Positions 8,156-17,488 of a stretch of 64,000 bases of DNA are shown here, in pieces. The DNA is taken from contig JAFS01000002.1 in the NCBI GenBank assembly GCA_000526255.1, forward strand, positions 310,001 to 374,000, in the 5' to 3' direction. The DNA comes from Verrucomicrobia bacterium LP2A (GTDB lineage: Bacteria > Verrucomicrobiota > Verrucomicrobiia > Methylacidiphilales > Methylacidiphilaceae). The position numbers and the translations under genes are program-made. How positions within the stretch are numbered: position 1 is the stretch's first letter; each line of letters begins with the position of its first letter. The notes beneath the pieces are model-generated. The model ran no database searches. It was not told where the DNA came from and saw nothing but the letters and a program-made list of their open reading frames with translations.

Positions 8156-9150
8156 GGGAGCCCCCCCTCCAGAACGGCAAAAACCTCCCGGGCCGCGACA
8201 GCCCGGTCCACGTCATGGACTCGCCAAACCGCAGCACCCCGGCTCGAGGCGAGAATCGCCGCCGCCAGGCTCGCCGCATCCTGGCCTTCCTCGCCGACCA
8301 GCTCCCGAAGAAAGCTCTTCCGGGAAACTCCCACCAGCAGCGGCCGTTCCATCTCCGCGAACACGGGGAGATCGCGAAGCAACCGCCGGTTCTGCTCCCC
8401 CGTCTTGGCAAAGCCAAAGCCGACGTCGCAAATGATCCGTTCCCTGGAAATGCCGGCTTCGATCGACTCGGCCAGGCGGGTCATCAGCTCATCCTTGACC
8501 TCGCGGACCACGTCGCGATAGACGGCATCGGCGCGCATGGTCTTCGGCATTCCTCGGGAGTGGACCAGAACATACCCGGCGCCCGCCTCCTTCACCGCCT
8601 CCCAGACTCCCGTGTCCCATTTGCCGCCTGACACATCGTTGACGATCTCGGCCCCTTCCGAAAGGGCCACCCGGGCAACACCGCCCTTATAGGTATCTAC
8701 GGAGATCGGGATCGCGAGTCGCCCGGCGACCTTGCGCAAAACCGGGAGGAGTCGGCGGAGCTCCTCCCTTTCCGAGACGGGCTCCGCGCCGGGCCGCGTC
8801 GACTCGGCGCCGAAATCCACCAGATCAATCCCGATTTGCTCCATGCGCAGGGCTTCGTCCGCCGCCTCCCGCACCGAGAGCAATCGACCCCCACCGGAAA
8901 ACGAATCAGGAGTCAGGTTAATGATCCCCATGACGCGCGGCCTCTGCGAGGAGAGCTCGATCGAGCGGAGAGAAGTCACCCACCGCGCAGAAGTGGGTGG
9001 CGTCCTTACGCCATTCCCGTTCTGGACCGCTCCCCCTCCGAAGGCGCGCGAATCGGCGGTGAGGGAATCCGCGCGATCCGGTAATCGACCGGCTGCTACC
9101 TGCTTGCCGGGAGCGGAAGGGACCGATTGTCTGGAAGCGAAGATCTCCAC
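8152..9150 (-). CDS. folP: Dihydropteroate synthase
   Basis: This enzyme condenses p-aminobenzoate with hydroxymethyldihydropterin diphosphate in folate synthesis. Motifs: VMGIINLTPDSFSGGGR (pterin/phosphate loop), DFGAESTRPGAEPVS, SVDTYK, EIVNDVSGG, VLVHSRGMP and a C-terminal RVHDV. The frame is open to GTG 9150 (332 residues), but the family is usually near 275, and about 57 residues before the first core strand look like non-conserved coding. A GTG at 8979 (VTSLRS) would give 275 residues and is a good alternative. The gene follows polX by four bases and overlaps cdaA by four, so it is in the same operon. Confidence 0.92.
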   Translation of the reverse strand: MEIFASRQSVPSAPGKQVAAGRLPDRADSLTADSRAFGGGAVQNGNGVRTPPTSARWVTSLRSIELSSQRPRVMGIINLTPDSFSGGGRLLSVREAADEALRMEQIGIDLVDFGAESTRPGAEPVSEREELRRLLPVLRKVAGRLAIPISVDTYKGGVARVALSEGAEIVNDVSGGKWDTGVWEAVKEAGAGYVLVHSRGMPKTMRADAVYRDVVREVKDELMTRLAESIEAGISRERIICDVGFGFAKTGEQNRRLLRDLPVFAEMERPLLVGVSRKSFLRELVGEEGQDAASLAAAILASSRGAAVWRVHDVDRAVAAREVFAVLEGGLP

Positions 9151-9154
9151 TCCG

Positions 9155-10939
9155 TCAGCCGCCGTCTCCCCGCTTTTTTCTTAAGGCTCCTTCTACGAGC
9201 TTCAGCGAGAGTGTATTTATCACGTCTTCCCGGCGAAGCCAACCCTTCCTCGCAATGTTTACGCCGATGCGAAGGAACCCGAGCTCCCGGATATGGTGCG
9301 CATCCGGATTGATGACGCAACGTACTCCCTTGTCCCTCGCCGCGTGCCACCACCGCCAATCGAGATCGAGCCGGAGCGGCTGCGCATTGAGCTCGATCCA
9401 GGTCCCCGTCTCGGCCGCGCAGTCGAGGATCTTTTCCAGATTGACGGGATAGGCCTTCCGCATCAAGAGAAGCCGCCCGGTCGGATGGCCTAGCATGGTG
9501 ACATAGGGGTTTTCCATCGCCCGAACGATCCGGCGGGTCATCTCCTCCTCGTTCCCGGAAAATCCGGCATGGACCGAAGCCACGACATAATCGAAGGTCG
9601 CCAGCACCGAGTCGGCAAAATCGAGCCGACCCTCGCGTAAGATATCGCACTCCGTTCCGGAGAGGAGCCGAAAGCCGCGAAAAGTCTTATTAAGCTTCCG
9701 AATCTCCTCCTGCTGGCGCTCTACCCTAGCCTCATCGAGGCCGCTCGCCTGGAACGAGGACTTCGAATGGTCGGCGATTCCCAGATACTCCAGCCCCAGA
9801 TCCTGCGCCGCATCGGCCATCGCATCGAGAGTGCTGTGCCCGTCGCTCTCGGTGGTATGGCAATGGAAGGTCCCTCGCAGATCAGTCCACTCCACCAGGC
9901 GGGGAATCCGGTCGTTCTCGGCCGCTTCGATCTCGCCCAGATTCTCCCGCAGCTCGGGCGGGATGTAGGCGAGCCCGAGCTGGGCGTAGATCTCCGCTTC
10001 ATCCCGACAGAGGATACGTTCTCCTGCCGCTTCCTTTTCGGGGAGGGCGTCCTCCGAGCCCTCGGACAAGTGGCCTCGACTCTCGCGGAAGAGCCCCCAC
10101 TCCGAGAGTTTCTTCCCCTGGGCGATCGCGCGCTGCCGCAGGGCGATGTTGTGCTCCTTGCTCCCGGTGAAATGGAGGAGCGCGTACGGATAGTCCTCAT
10201 CGGGCACGACGCGGAGATCGCAGGCGAGCCCGCCTTCCAGGACGACGCTCGATTTGGTCTCCCCATGATTGACGATGCGCTGCACCCCAGAGGACGAGAC
10301 GAATGCCTCCATCACCGATCCCGACATCACCGACGAGCAGACCAGATCGAGATCCCGGACGATCTCCTTGCCCCGCCGGAAGCTGCCCCCCATGCTCACG
10401 CGAACCACGTCCGGATGGGATCGAAGCTGCTCGACAAGCTGCTCGGCCAGCCCGATCAGATCCCCGTACCGATGGTAGGAAGCGTAGGCGCGCCGCTGTT
10501 CGATCCCCGCAAGGATGGACCCCTCGGTCTTCGACCCGAAGCCCGGAAGCTTGCCGACCCGGTGGTCGCGGCAGGCGGCTTCGAGCTCGACTAGATCCCG
10601 AACCTTCAGTTTTTCCCAAAGAATCTTCACTTTCTTGGGTCCGAGCCCGGGAATGTCGAGGAATGCAACCACCCCCGGCGGGAAAGAGCGCTTGAGCTCT
10701 TCCAGATAGCCCAAGCGGCCCGTGTCGACCATCTCCTGAAGCTTTGCCCGGATCCCCTCCCCGACACCCTTGAGCTGGTCGAGCTTTCCTTCCCGAACCA
10801 ACGACTCGAAATCTTCCGAAAGCGAGTCGATGGCCCGCGCCGCAGTTCGGTAGGCCCGGGATTTGAAGGGATTTTCCCCCCGCAGCTCGAGCAGCGTCGC
10901 AATCTCCTCAAGCACGGCAATGGCCTCGTCCTTTGTCAT
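9155..10939 (-). CDS. polX: Bacterial DNA polymerase X with PHP domain
   Basis: From ATG 10939 (MTKDEAIAVLEE) this gives 594 residues. The N-terminal third has helix-hairpin-helix repeats (LDQLKGVGEGIRAKL, FLDIPGLGPKKVK). The polymerase-beta-like nucleotidyltransferase core carries GGSFRRGKEIVRDLD with the metal-binding DLD. The C-terminal PHP domain starts at about residue 340 with TFHCHTTESDGHS and has later metal ligands (GIADHS, HAGF, GHPTG, NPDAH). Such proteins fill short gaps in base-excision repair and have 3'-5' exonuclease or AP-endonuclease activity. A longer frame to 10999 adds 20 residues without support. It is the first gene of the polX-folP-cdaA-glmM run and diverges from hemL. 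Confidence 0.94.
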   Translation of the reverse strand: MTKDEAIAVLEEIATLLELRGENPFKSRAYRTAARAIDSLSEDFESLVREGKLDQLKGVGEGIRAKLQEMVDTGRLGYLEELKRSFPPGVVAFLDIPGLGPKKVKILWEKLKVRDLVELEAACRDHRVGKLPGFGSKTEGSILAGIEQRRAYASYHRYGDLIGLAEQLVEQLRSHPDVVRVSMGGSFRRGKEIVRDLDLVCSSVMSGSVMEAFVSSSGVQRIVNHGETKSSVVLEGGLACDLRVVPDEDYPYALLHFTGSKEHNIALRQRAIAQGKKLSEWGLFRESRGHLSEGSEDALPEKEAAGERILCRDEAEIYAQLGLAYIPPELRENLGEIEAAENDRIPRLVEWTDLRGTFHCHTTESDGHSTLDAMADAAQDLGLEYLGIADHSKSSFQASGLDEARVERQQEEIRKLNKTFRGFRLLSGTECDILREGRLDFADSVLATFDYVVASVHAGFSGNEEEMTRRIVRAMENPYVTMLGHPTGRLLLMRKAYPVNLEKILDCAAETGTWIELNAQPLRLDLDWRWWHAARDKGVRCVINPDAHHIRELGFLRIGVNIARKGWLRREDVINTLSLKLVEGALRKKRGDGG

Positions 10940-11086
10940 GCGGAGCCTCCTCAGACAAGCATATCGCGCCGGAAGCTGCTCGCCAAGTCGGAGAGCCAAA
11001 CCGCCCCGGTGGCCAGCGCCTTTCCGTCGCCGCCAGACGATCCTCGCGTTGCGCAGGGCGCCTCCATTGAGTAGACTCTCTCCAAG

Positions 11087-12376
11087 GTGGAGCGCCGCTC
11101 ATCCGCAAGCCTCTGGAAGAAGGCACAGTCTCTTTTCCCCGGAGGGGTGAACTCCCCGGTCCGCTCCTTTCGCTCCGTGGGGGGAGAGCCCTTTTTTGCC
11201 CGGCGCGCGGAAGGGGCGACCCTCTGGGACGAGGATGGCCGCCCTTATATCGATTATGTCTGCTCTTGGGGGGCGCTTGCACTCGGCCACGCGCACCCCG
11301 CGATCCAGGCCGCGCTCCGGGAGGCGATCGCCGAAGGAACGAGCTTCGGCGTTCCGAGCGCACGCGAAGTCTGGCTTGGGGAAAAGATCCGCGCTGCGGT
11401 CCCCTCGATCGAAAAGCTGCGCATGACCTCGAGCGGCACCGAAGCCTGCATGACCGCGATCCGCTTGGCTCGCGGCTTCACCGGTCGGGAGAAGATCCTC
11501 AAGTTTGCCGGCTGCTACCATGGTCACAGCGATTCTCTCTTGGTTAAGGCGGGGTCCGGAGCCCTCACGCACGGAGAACCCGATAGCGCTGGCGTCCCCC
11601 GGGCCCTGGCGGAGCTCACGGTCGTCCTGCCGTGGAACGATGCCGCCGCCGCAAGCGATCTCTTCGCCCGGGAAGGCGAGCGGATTGCCGCGGTCATCCT
11701 AGAGCCGGTCCCTGCCAACGCGGGGCTTCTCCCGCCCCGGAGCGGATTCCTCGAACGAGTCCGAGAGCTCTGCGACCGGTATGGCGTACTGCTCATTTTT
11801 GACGAGGTAATCACCGGCTTCCGCCTGAGCATGGGGGGAGCCCAGGAACGCTTTGCGATTCGGCCCGACCTCACGATTTTCGGCAAGATCGTCGGCGGCG
11901 GCCTGCCCGCAGCCGCCTTGGGCGGCAGGGCGGACATCCTCGACCGGTTGGCCCCGGAGGGCGACGTCTATCAGGCCGGAACCCTGAGCGGGAACCCGCT
12001 GGCCATGGCTGCTGGCCTCGCGCAGATCGAGGAGATGGAGAGCAGCGGGGCCCACGAGCGGCTGGAGCGGCTGGGGACGATCCTCGAGTCGGAAATCCAG
12101 GAGCTTCTGCGCCGCCGGGGGGAGAAGTCCGTCCAGTTTCAGAGAGCGTCCTCTCTCTTCTGCCTCTTCTTCACCGAACGCCCGGTCTTCTCGCTCGAGC
12201 AGGCGATGGCGAGCGATCGGAAGCGATTTACGCGCTTTTTCCACTCTCTGCTGCGCCAAGGGGTCTTCTTCCCGCCTTCCCCCTTCGAAAGCTGTTTTCT
12301 CTCCACCGCGCACTCGGAGAAGGAGATTGAGATGACGGTCGCTGCCGTCGGCCAAGCTCTGAAAGAGTCCCAATGA
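11087..12376 (+). CDS. hemL: Glutamate-1-semialdehyde 2,1-aminomutase
   Basis: This 429-residue PLP enzyme makes 5-aminolevulinate for heme and cobalamin. The family pattern is clear: SLFPGGVNSPVRSF at the N-terminus, SSGTEACMTAIRLARG, YHGHSDSLLVKAGSG, FDEVITGFR, and the PLP lysine in FGKIVGGGLPAAALGG. The start is GTG 11087, with AAGG just upstream. It overlaps the next gene (ATGA at 12373), although that gene has no evident link to heme synthesis. The 147 bases between polX and hemL must hold both divergent promoters. Confidence 0.95.
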   Translation: MERRSSASLWKKAQSLFPGGVNSPVRSFRSVGGEPFFARRAEGATLWDEDGRPYIDYVCSWGALALGHAHPAIQAALREAIAEGTSFGVPSAREVWLGEKIRAAVPSIEKLRMTSSGTEACMTAIRLARGFTGREKILKFAGCYHGHSDSLLVKAGSGALTHGEPDSAGVPRALAELTVVLPWNDAAAASDLFAREGERIAAVILEPVPANAGLLPPRSGFLERVRELCDRYGVLLIFDEVITGFRLSMGGAQERFAIRPDLTIFGKIVGGGLPAAALGGRADILDRLAPEGDVYQAGTLSGNPLAMAAGLAQIEEMESSGAHERLERLGTILESEIQELLRRRGEKSVQFQRASSLFCLFFTERPVFSLEQAMASDRKRFTRFFHSLLRQGVFFPPSPFESCFLSTAHSEKEIEMTVAAVGQALKESQ

Positions 12377-14139
12377 AGCATCGGTTCCTTCCGGGCCTTC
12401 TCCTCCCCCTTTTCTGGCTAGGCCTTGCGACGAGAATGCCGGCAGCCGCTCCGCAGGAATCGGTTTTCCCCAAGAGCCAGCTCCGTCCGGGCATGCACGG
12501 CCTCACCTACACCGTCCTGCAGGGCAGCAAGATCGAACCGCTCCAGACCGAAATCCTGGGCATTGCCAAGGATTTCGTCGGCCCGGGGCTCGACTTGATC
12601 ATTGCCAAGCTTGTCGATTCCAAGACAGCGACGACCGGCGCGGTGCATGGCATGAGCGGGAGCCCTCTCTACATCGATGGCAAGCTCGTGGGTGCGCTTT
12701 CGCGGCGGATCGCATCTTTTGAGAAGGACGGCCATTGCGGCTTTACCCCAATTGAGGACATGTTGCGCGTGGAGCAGGAGCCGGCTCCGGAGCCCGCCCA
12801 TCCCCTGCCGACCCAATTGCGCGATGCCTGGCACTGGGCGGGACCGCTTCCCCTGCGAGGGGCGGCGCTCCGAGCCGACTATTTAGGCATCCCGCTCTCG
12901 GTCGGAGGGCTCAACCCGAAGGTAGTGTCCCGCTTCCTGGAATCGCTCGGCCTCCGGGGAACACCGATGCTCGCCGTGCCGGGCGGGGGTACGACGACCG
13001 TCGCGGGCGGCGGCTCCGCCTTGGAGCCGGGGGCGCCGCTGGCCGCAGTCATGATGACGGGAGACATCAACATCTCGGGAACCGGGACCCTCACCTGGCG
13101 CAACGGCAATCGGGTTCTCGCCTTCGGTCACCCGATGTTCGGTTTCGGGAAGAGCGACCTCCCCATGGCCGCAGCGGAGGTGGTGACGACCGTGCCCAGC
13201 TACGAGACGCCCTACAAGCTCACGAATGTGGGAAGAGTCATCGGGACGATCCTCGAAGACCGGCTTTCCGCCATTGGAGGGGAGGTCGGACAGATGCCGA
13301 AGCTCGCGTCCTACCGGATCGAGCGTTCCCACCGGGGTCGCCCGTTGCCTCCGTTGCAGGGAGAGTTTGTCTCTCATCCGCTCTTGACTCCGCTCCTGGT
13401 GAACCTCGCCATGGGCCAGATCTTTTCGGCGACCGACAGCTTCGGCCGCAGCTTCACCCTCTCGGTCGATGGCCTGGTCCATTTCCGCAACCTCCCCTCG
13501 CTCCACCTGCAAGGGATCTACTCCGGCGAAGACGGAGATCTGGTGAGCGCGATCCTCGAAATGGTGCAGCCGCTGCAGCTGCTCTTTCAACAACCCTGGG
13601 TCGAACCAGTCGTCGAGTCGCTCGAGCTGAAGACCGCGTCCACGGAGGAGGAAACGAACTGGGGAATCGAAAGAGCCTCGGTGGACAATCCGCGATCTCC
13701 TCCCGGAGGAACGATCTGGGTCAACGTGGTCCTGCAAGAGCGGCATGGCCGCCGACTCGCGCGGAGAGTTCCGCTCCGCCTCCCGCCGGGACTCCATGAT
13801 CAGCCCGTAGCCATCCGCATCGCGTCCGGTCACGCGCTCGACATGCGGGCCCTCCTTCGCAAGGTGCCCTCGGCGGAAAGCGCTGAGGAGCTCATCGCCT
13901 TGCTCAACGACCAGCATCCGAACGACACGCTCTACGTGCAAGCGATCACCGAATCCTCGGGGCTCGTCTCCGAAGCCAGTGACCTGCCCGCCCTTCCCCC
14001 GACCGTTCGGGCGACTCTTTCTCCCTCGACCTCTTCCAAGCAGGCCGCTCCCTGGAACGAACTGGTCTGGTCCGAGCAGTCCCTTTCGCTCCCGGGAGTC
14101 GTCAACGGCGAGCAGCTTGTCCGAATTGACGTGCGGTGA
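12373..14139 (+). CDS. Exported SpoIVB (S55) peptidase-like protein
   Basis: This 588-residue protein has a signal peptide (PGLLLPLFWLGLATRMPAAA). Residues about 35-260 match the SpoIVB/S55 serine-peptidase region: PGMHGLTYTVLQGS, then VHGMSGSPLYIDGKLVGAL at about 91-109, then a GHCGFTPIEDML segment and a later VLAFGHPMFGFG. In Bacillus SpoIVB the GMSGSP motif carries the catalytic serine. Here the protein is much longer, with about 300 extra C-terminal residues and no PDZ domain I can recognise. Verrucomicrobia do not sporulate, so the role is not sigma-K activation; processing of an envelope protein is a guess. It is translationally coupled to hemL. Confidence 0.75.
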   Translation: MKHRFLPGLLLPLFWLGLATRMPAAAPQESVFPKSQLRPGMHGLTYTVLQGSKIEPLQTEILGIAKDFVGPGLDLIIAKLVDSKTATTGAVHGMSGSPLYIDGKLVGALSRRIASFEKDGHCGFTPIEDMLRVEQEPAPEPAHPLPTQLRDAWHWAGPLPLRGAALRADYLGIPLSVGGLNPKVVSRFLESLGLRGTPMLAVPGGGTTTVAGGGSALEPGAPLAAVMMTGDINISGTGTLTWRNGNRVLAFGHPMFGFGKSDLPMAAAEVVTTVPSYETPYKLTNVGRVIGTILEDRLSAIGGEVGQMPKLASYRIERSHRGRPLPPLQGEFVSHPLLTPLLVNLAMGQIFSATDSFGRSFTLSVDGLVHFRNLPSLHLQGIYSGEDGDLVSAILEMVQPLQLLFQQPWVEPVVESLELKTASTEEETNWGIERASVDNPRSPPGGTIWVNVVLQERHGRRLARRVPLRLPPGLHDQPVAIRIASGHALDMRALLRKVPSAESAEELIALLNDQHPNDTLYVQAITESSGLVSEASDLPALPPTVRATLSPSTSSKQAAPWNELVWSEQSLSLPGVVNGEQLVRIDVR

Positions 14140-14149
14140 AGGGCGGCGC

Positions 14150-14179
14150 TTGACGGCCTTCGGCGGAAGTCGGTAAACA
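14150..14179 (+). promoter_or_regulatory. Candidate sigma-70 type promoter for the cytochrome c peroxidase gene
   Basis: TTGACG at 14150-14155 and TAAACA at 14174-14179 are 18 bases apart, in the 126-base gap before the gene that starts at 14266. The -35 is close to consensus; the -10 is weak. No transcript evidence is available. Confidence 0.35.
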
Positions 14180-14265
14180 ATAAGCACTACGATTTGCGAA
14201 TGATCGCAGGCAGGGAGAATCCCCGGGTGCGGGATGCTCTCGAAGCGCTCGACAGGGAGGAGAGG

Positions 14266-15297
14266 ATGAACGTGAAGCGTCTGATTCTTTGTGCTTTCGT
14301 CTTGGCGCATTGCTGCATCATCGGTTCCGCAATCGGACAAACGGTCGACCCGGATCAGGCCAAGCAGATCTTTGGCGTGCTGCCCCAGGTGGCGGAAAAT
14401 CTGCAGAATCCCGTGACTCCAGAAAAGGTCTCTTTAGGGAAGTCGCTCTATTTCGACCGGAGGCTCTCCAAGAGCAGCTCGATCAGCTGCAGCAGCTGCC
14501 ATGACCTGACCATGGCCGGAGTCGACGGACTCTCCACCTCGCTCGGCTACCGCTGGCAACTCGGCCCTCGCAATGCCCCTACCGTCCTGAACGCCGCCTT
14601 GGAGTTCGCGCAATTCTGGGATGGCCGGGCCAAGGACGTCGAGGAACAGGCCAAGGGCCCGATCCTCAACCCCAAGGAGATGGCGGCAACGAAAGAGTTG
14701 GTCCTGCATCGGCTCAAGAGCATTCCGGAATACGTCGATGCCTTTCGCAAGGCCTTCCCGGAAGAGAAGGAGCCTCTCACCTATGACAACACCGCGAAGG
14801 CCATCGCCGCTTTCGAGCGGACCCTGCTCACCCCCTCTCGCTTCGACCAGTACATTGCCGGCAATGCCTCCGCTCTCACCGAGCAGGAACGACTGGGGTT
14901 GAATACCTTTGTCGGCGTCGGCTGCACCACCTGCCACAACGGAGTCGGAGTCGGGGGAGGAAGCTTTCAGAAATTCGGCGTAATCCACAAGCCGGATTGG
15001 CTCAAGGACTTGGGAAGATATGAGGTGACCAAGAACGAGGCGGACAAATATGTCTTCAAAGTACCCTCGCTTCGCAACGTCGCCCTGACCGCCCCCTATT
15101 TCAACGACGGCTCGGTCTGGAGCCTGGAAGAAGCCGTCAAGACGATGGCCTTTGCACAATTGGGCCGCACGCTTTCGGAGGCGGAGGTCAAGAACATCGT
15201 AGCTTTCCTGCACGCCCTCTCGGCGGATCCCGCCTTCGTCGTCTCGCCGCCGACGCTGCCTCCCTCCTCCCTCTCGACGCCAAAGCCGATGCCCTAA
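14266..15297 (+). CDS. Di-heme cytochrome c peroxidase (CcpA/MauG family)
   Basis: This exported protein of 343 residues starts at ATG 14266, chosen because GGGAGGAGAGG lies just upstream and a signal peptide (LILCAFVLAHCCIIGSAIGQ) follows directly. Two heme sites are present: SCSSCHD in the N-terminal domain and GCTTCHN in the C-terminal domain. Other family marks are GKSLYFDRRLS, GPRNAPTVLNA, QFWDGRAKDVEEQA and VPSLRNVALTAPYFNDGS. It reduces hydrogen peroxide in the periplasm using electrons from small cytochromes c. MauG-type oxidation of a partner protein is an alternative I cannot exclude. The next gene begins nine bases after its stop. Confidence 0.9.
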   Translation: MNVKRLILCAFVLAHCCIIGSAIGQTVDPDQAKQIFGVLPQVAENLQNPVTPEKVSLGKSLYFDRRLSKSSSISCSSCHDLTMAGVDGLSTSLGYRWQLGPRNAPTVLNAALEFAQFWDGRAKDVEEQAKGPILNPKEMAATKELVLHRLKSIPEYVDAFRKAFPEEKEPLTYDNTAKAIAAFERTLLTPSRFDQYIAGNASALTEQERLGLNTFVGVGCTTCHNGVGVGGGSFQKFGVIHKPDWLKDLGRYEVTKNEADKYVFKVPSLRNVALTAPYFNDGSVWSLEEAVKTMAFAQLGRTLSEAEVKNIVAFLHALSADPAFVVSPPTLPPSSLSTPKPMP

Positions 15298-15306
15298 GGG
15301 TTCCCT

Positions 15307-17469
15307 TTGCCGCTTCTCTTCCGTCGCAAGACTGTTGCTCTGTTCGCGGTTACCCTAGCGTGGCTCGTCTGCGTCCGGCAGGCCTTCGCCGTTCATCCGC
15401 AGCGGATCGTCCTCGACACCTATTCCGATTTTGCGCTGGGCACCGCCGAGAGCGTGACCGTCTGCGATGCGGGGCTTCTGCAGCCCGCGCCCTCGGTTGA
15501 GCTGATGGCGAGGCTGCCGGCCGACCAACTCTGGGCGATCCTTCCGGAAAACGACGGCTCAGTGCTCGTGGCGACTTCTCCCGAGGCGAAGATTTTCCGC
15601 ATCGGGCAACACCGCGAAATCACCCTCCTGGCCTCCTTCCATGAGCACCAGGTCTACGCGATCGCCCGGAGTCCGAAGGGCGAGCTTTTTGCGGCAACTT
15701 CCCCGAATGGCAAGATCTACCTTGTCCCGGAGAAAGGGGCGCCGGTCGTCTACTTCGATCCGAAGGAAACGTACATCTGGTCCCTCCTCTTCGATCCGGA
15801 TGGCGTCCTCTATGCCGGGACCGGCACTGCCGGGAAGATCTATCGCGTCGAGGGGCCGCAAAAGGGTGGGCTCTTCTGCGCAACCAGGGAGACGCATGTC
15901 CGCTGCCTCGCCTGGGAAAGACCGGGAGTGCTGCTCGCGGGCAGCGCGCCGCGAGGGCTTCTCCTCCGCGTCCTGCCCGGCGGGAGGGCGGTAGCTCTTG
16001 CCGACAGCGAGAGAGAAGAGGTGAACCAGATCGTCGTCTCCCCCGACGGCTCCGTCTTTTTTTCCGCCGTCGGGATCCACCATCCTCCCCGTGCGCCGGG
16101 GCCCTCCCCGGAGCCCGGCGCCGCTTCCACCGATCTCGGCACGCCCCCCCCGGAAGCTCCCGAATTCGAAGAGCCGCCGCGGGAACTGGGCCGCGGATTC
16201 CCGCTCGGGATGTTCAAGACCGCCGCACCCGCACCACTCTCCCATCTCTGGATGATCGATCGATCTCTCGTTCCCCGGACGATTTGGGGAAGTCGCGATC
16301 TCCTCTTATCTCTGCTCCACGCTCCGATGGGTCTTTTGGCCGGAACGGCCGGCGACGGCTACCTCTACCGGATCAGTCCGGAAGGAAGGAGCGACCGCTT
16401 GCTTAAGATCGACGCTCCCTCCGTTCAAGTCGCGGTCGCGACCCGTTCTCAAAGGCTCCTTCTCGGCGCCAGCAATCCCGCCCGGATCTTTTTGGCGGGC
16501 GGAGCTCCCCGCTCCGCAGGGCTCTACCGCTCCGCTCCTCTCGATGCCGGAAATTTCGCCCGATGGGGGCGCTTGCTCGTCGAAAAGACGGGTGCGGTGG
16601 AACTTCGGACGCGAACGGGGAACAGCCCAAGGCCGGACAGCTCCTGGTACGAATGGCTTCCGGCTCCCGACGGCCGCTGCCAGAACCCGCCAGGCCGCTA
16701 TTTTCAGTTCGAGATCGGTCTCCCCCAGGGGAGTTCGGTCAATCGCGTCCAAGCGGTCTTTTTGCCCTATAATCTGCCCCCCAGGATCGAGAAGCTCCAA
16801 ATTCTTCCGCCGGGAGTGGCCTACTCGGAGATGCCTCCCCCTCCCGCTCCACTGCAGGCGCGCACGCTCGATCAGCTTCTTGCCCAGGAAGACAAGCCCG
16901 AGCCGGTGGACATCTTCCCTCCCATGCCTCCCCGGTATCAGGCGAAAGAAGCCCGCGGGCTCCGCACTGTCGTTTGGAAAGCGGAGGATCTCGACGGCGA
17001 CGATCTCCGCTATTCGGTCTGCTACCGTACCGAGAAGGAAGGCGCGTGGCATCTCCTCGTCAAGGATTGGGAGGAGGAGCTCTTCAGCTGGGACACCTCT
17101 GGATGGCCTGACGGACGCTATCTCCTCAAGGTCGAAGCTTCCGATGCTCGGGACAACGCACCGGGCGAGGGGCTTACCGGCTCTCTGAACAGCCGCTCGT
17201 TCCTCGTCGACAATACGCCGCCGCGCATCCGCGTCCTCTCTTCGGGGGAGGGAAGGCTCCGCTTCCGCGTGAGCGAGGACGCGAGCGGGATTCGATCAGT
17301 CCAGATTTCGCGCGACGGCCGCGAGTTCTTGCCGATTCCTCCGCTCGACGGAATCCTCGATTCCGAAGAGGAGGAATTTGACTCCCCCCTCGCAAAGGGG
17401 GAAACCCTGTTCATCCGCGCAGAGGACGAAGCGGGGAACGTCGCGAGCGCCTCCTCGGCAAGCAAGTGA
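15307..17469 (+). CDS. Large exported beta-propeller-like protein of unknown function
   Basis: This 720-residue protein has a signal peptide (VALFAVTLAWLVCVRQAFA). It shows repeated blades of the form SVLVATSPEAKIFRI, ELFAATSPNGKIYLV, VLYAGTGTAGKIYRV and LLAGTAGDGYLYRI, which suggest a seven- or eight-bladed propeller in the first 450 residues. A fibronectin-like region follows at about residues 540-700 (LRTVVWKAEDLDGDDLRYSV, GRYLLKVEASD). It probably binds a ligand or partner at the cell surface or in the periplasm; no catalytic residues are evident. The only plausible start is TTG 15307. It follows the cytochrome peroxidase by nine bases and probably shares its transcript. Confidence 0.75.
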   Translation: MPLLFRRKTVALFAVTLAWLVCVRQAFAVHPQRIVLDTYSDFALGTAESVTVCDAGLLQPAPSVELMARLPADQLWAILPENDGSVLVATSPEAKIFRIGQHREITLLASFHEHQVYAIARSPKGELFAATSPNGKIYLVPEKGAPVVYFDPKETYIWSLLFDPDGVLYAGTGTAGKIYRVEGPQKGGLFCATRETHVRCLAWERPGVLLAGSAPRGLLLRVLPGGRAVALADSEREEVNQIVVSPDGSVFFSAVGIHHPPRAPGPSPEPGAASTDLGTPPPEAPEFEEPPRELGRGFPLGMFKTAAPAPLSHLWMIDRSLVPRTIWGSRDLLLSLLHAPMGLLAGTAGDGYLYRISPEGRSDRLLKIDAPSVQVAVATRSQRLLLGASNPARIFLAGGAPRSAGLYRSAPLDAGNFARWGRLLVEKTGAVELRTRTGNSPRPDSSWYEWLPAPDGRCQNPPGRYFQFEIGLPQGSSVNRVQAVFLPYNLPPRIEKLQILPPGVAYSEMPPPPAPLQARTLDQLLAQEDKPEPVDIFPPMPPRYQAKEARGLRTVVWKAEDLDGDDLRYSVCYRTEKEGAWHLLVKDWEEELFSWDTSGWPDGRYLLKVEASDARDNAPGEGLTGSLNSRSFLVDNTPPRIRVLSSGEGRLRFRVSEDASGIRSVQISRDGREFLPIPPLDGILDSEEEEFDSPLAKGETLFIRAEDEAGNVASASSASK

Positions 17470-17488
17470 GGGCTCCGGTCACGCCGCT

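Noticed and set aside
12883-14340. A 485-codon minus-strand frame under the S55 peptidase gene
   Set aside because: Antisense shadow; rich in His, Arg and Gly with no domain pattern, while the plus strand has a signal peptide and the GMSGSP motif.
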